Below are positions 23,612 to 24,954 of a DNA stretch of 24,954 nucleotides, piece after piece (position 1 is the stretch's first letter; each line of letters begins with the position of its first letter). Where the stretch lies: positions 1 through 24,954 of the forward strand of contig CAZFEF010000008.1 in NCBI GenBank assembly GCA_964517555.1, read 5' to 3'. Under the pieces are notes generated by a model. The model was not told the origin of the DNA. It did not search any database and was given only the letters and a program-made list of their open reading frames with translations. The translations under genes and the position numbers were made by a program. The stretch is from DAONDZ01 sp964517555. Lineage in GTDB: Bacteria > Patescibacteriota > Patescibacteriia > Patescibacteriales > UBA12465.

Positions 23612-23829
23612 TAGGTAATTAGCCATCAGGAGAGGAATCGAACCCCTCAACTGCGCCGTTAGCCTTGATTTGGGCTAAGCTTTAATTGACTGCCGTCCAT
23701 TTCTGGTGGCGGCGCGACTCTGCGTCCCAGGCGCCTCTATCTCCACTTAGTCTGGCCCCTTAAAACTATTAACGTCTTCTACCTTTGACTGTTAATGTAT
23801 ATGTCCAATATTTTTTATCAAAAATTGGA
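23612..23829 (-). ncRNA. Unidentified structured RNA with tRNA-like T-arm
   Basis: A minus-strand stretch with no protein-like frame, framed by a promoter (23864-23836) and a strong terminator (23611-23574). In the order of transcription: a 5' hairpin TCCAAT...ATTGGA (about 23832-23805); GGCGC (23735-23731) with GCGCC (about 23715-23711) around an inner GAC/GTC; CCA/TGG; TTAGCC/GGCTAA (about 23677-23658); and near the 3' end AGGGG-TTCGATT-CCTCT (about 23646-23630), an exact tRNA T-arm. GCGCCG can alternatively pair with CGGCGC just before the T-arm, enclosing the two middle hairpins. No matching 5' acceptor for CCTGATGG is seen, so it is not an ordinary tRNA, and I found no tmRNA tag or TTCGAC. 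It may be a divergent tmRNA-like, 6S-like or novel RNA, or a leader of dedA. A remnant of a tRNA 3' end is also possible. Confidence 0.5.
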
Positions 23830-23835
23830 TAGATT

Positions 23836-23864
23836 AAGTTAACACATTGTTTGCGATAAGTCAA
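23836..23864 (-). promoter_or_regulatory. Promoter of the structured RNA
   Basis: Minus strand TTGACT (23864-23859), 17 bases, TAACTT (23841-23836). Start expected near 23829. Confidence 0.65.
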
Positions 23865-23870
23865 ATATTT

Positions 23871-23906
23871 AAAAATTAAAAAACCAGGGGTTTAATCTGG
23901 TTTTTA
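23871..23906. terminator. Terminator after the repeat protein gene
   Basis: AAAAACCAG (23879-23887) pairs with CTGGTTTTT (23897-23905), nine-base loop. T-runs follow on both strands, so it can act both ways; its main job should be to end the minus-strand gene from 23995 up. Between it and 23994 I see nothing else. Confidence 0.75.
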
Positions 23907-23994
23907 GTAATGAGCTAGTTGGGCCCCATTAATCATTTTCTTTTCTTTTTGGCTGTCTTCTTTATATAAGCATAGATGATTGATGAAGGATTTT

Positions 23995-24954
23995 TTAGTG
24001 GGTGACTATACTAAAAGGAGCATCAAAATTGCCACCGTTGCTAATATCCTGCCAACTAGCGCCATCGTCGGTAGATTTGAGGATGGTATTAGAATTTGCA
24101 TTGCTTACGTAGATACTATCATTAGTAGATATAGTTATTCCATAAGGACTAAGAAAGCTACCATTACTCGTAATATCCTGCCAGCTAGCACCATCGTCGG
24201 TAGATTTAGATATAGTACTAGAATCTAGATTAGTTATGTAAATATTACCAGAAGAAGAAATCGCCACACCGGCAGTAAACTGGGGAAGACTACCGTTCGC
24301 AATGTCCTGCCAGCTAGCACCACCGTCAACTGACTTCATAAACGTTCCATCGTTAGAATTGGGAGCATAAATATCGCCGGTGGGGGATGTAGCAAGACCA
24401 TAAGTATAATAAAAAACTGCTCCGTTACTAGTATCCTGCCAACTAGCGCCATCATCAGTAGACTTCAAAACGATACCATTGCCAACATCAACTATATAAA
24501 TATCTCCATTCGGCAATATAGCAATAGATCCAGGGGAGCTAAAATTTCCACCATTACTGGTATCCTGCCAACTAGCGCCATCATCGGTAGATTTGAGAAC
24601 ATTACCGTTACCAGTATTGCCAGGATTAGTTACATAAATATCGCCATTCGGGGATATAGCAATAGAGGAAGGAAGGTTAAAATTTCCACCATTACTGGTA
24701 TCCTGCCAACTAGCGCCATCATCGGTAGATTTNNNNNNNNNNNNNNNNNNNNNNNNNNNNNNNNNNNNNNNNNNNNNNNNNNNNNNNNNNNNNNNNNNNN
24801 NNNNNNNNNNNNNNNNNNNNNNNNNNNNNNNNGAGGATGGTATTAGAATTCATATTAACTACATAAATAGCGCTGGGGGTATTACCTCCTCCTCCCCCAC
24901 CAATAGAACAAGCCGCCATCCCACTAGGGGTAGCACAAAGCTCACCCGCAGCAA
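23995..24954 (-). CDS. Secreted-type beta-propeller repeat protein (BNR/Ycf48-like), partial
   Basis: The gene enters from beyond the right edge and ends at TAA 23995. The visible start of the frame (AAGELCATPSGMAACS, then six Gly) has no upstream stop, so the start lies outside the window. It is followed by units of about 43 residues: KSTDDGASWQD, a variable loop, then ..GIAIS..GDIYV.N...NTIL. Six copies are visible, the SxDxGxSW motif being the Asp-box of BNR/sialidase-type propellers. Each unit should form one four-stranded blade or half-blade. The frame is continuous from 23995 to 24732; the N-run breaks it, but joining the flanks directly restores it. Function unknown; such propellers are often surface or exported. 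Copies are nearly identical in DNA, suggesting recent duplication. Confidence 0.85.
24040..24732. repeat. Near-identical tandem repeat, ~129 bp period
   Basis: The plus-strand block CTGCCAACTAGCGCCATC and close variants recurs near 24049, 24179, 24307, 24436, 24567 and 24702, spaced about 129, 129, 129, 132 and 135 bases. All spacings are multiples of three. The two rightmost copies are almost identical over about 90 bases, the leftmost differ more. These are the propeller units of the overlapping gene. Confidence 0.9.
24733..24832. other. Assembly gap (100 N) inside the tandem repeat
   Basis: A 100-N placeholder. The flanks ...GGTAGATTT and GAGGATGGTATTAGAATT... are contiguous in the intact copy at 24070-24096, so the gap sits exactly in repeat register. 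Confidence 0.95.

Noticed and set aside
23612..23765. tmRNA (ssrA) at the structured RNA.
   Set aside because: T-arm and GC-rich stems fit in spirit, but no TTCGAC D-arm, no acceptor pairing, no plausible tag frame ending in Ala-Leu-Ala-Ala, and too short.
23908..23994. A short minus-strand frame ending in a Lys-rich tail (YIKKTAKKKRK, stop TGA) just after the repeat protein, which a frameshift could join to it.
   Set aside because: The repeat protein already ends cleanly at TAA 23995 at a repeat boundary, and the extra frame has no start codon and a stop a few codons upstream. A one-base error cannot be excluded.
24040..24732. CRISPR array, because of regular repeats.
   Set aside because: The ~129-base units are coding throughout, in frame, and the 'spacers' are similar to one another.

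Overview
This window looks like a piece of a Patescibacteria (Candidate Phyla Radiation) genome. The assignment is an inference from gene content and style: a serine recombinase beside a tRNA with tiny ORFs upstream, a type IV secretion pilin-like domain embedded in a Cys-rich exported protein, a degenerate DHH phosphoesterase, housekeeping genes packed almost end to end, and start codons without Shine-Dalgarno sequences. The standard genetic code fits. None of the 20 reading frames whose stop is visible ends in TGA (14 TAA, 6 TAG).

Layout. 1-2036 is accessory DNA: two tandem paralogous 50-codon ORFs, a hairpin, and a frameshifted serine recombinase whose frame runs antisense into a tRNA (probably Arg) at 2037-2095. 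This looks like one end of an element lodged at the tRNA 3' end. 2107-8834 is core: a SpoU/TrmH-type RNA methyltransferase (minus strand), then on the plus strand an LCP (LytR-CpsA-Psr) protein, der, pth and topA. 8850-15764 is a minus-strand run, valS - 4-TM protein - pheS - pheT - membrane coiled-coil protein, meeting topA at a bidirectional terminator. valS diverges from a degenerate DHH protein across back-to-back promoters. tRNA-Ile with anticodon TAT follows, then the Cys-rich pilin-like protein. 18919-22924 is a tight four-gene run for envelope glycans: MGDG-synthase/MurG-like glycosyltransferase, EamA transporter, membrane-anchored glycoside hydrolase and GT2 glycosyltransferase. It converges on a DedA membrane protein. 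Upstream of dedA lies an unidentified structured RNA with its own promoter and terminator and a tRNA-like T-arm near its 3' end. The right edge is a partial minus-strand gene of near-identical 43-residue beta-propeller repeats, broken by an assembly gap.

Three N-runs (416-438, 2059-2068, 24733-24832) mark assembly gaps. The second falls in the anticodon region of the tRNA. The third sits exactly in register within a tandem repeat, so its true length is probably zero or a whole number of repeats. The best candidates for something undescribed are the RNA at 23612-23829, the recombinase/tRNA junction with its tandem small ORFs, and the Cys-rich pilin-like protein.
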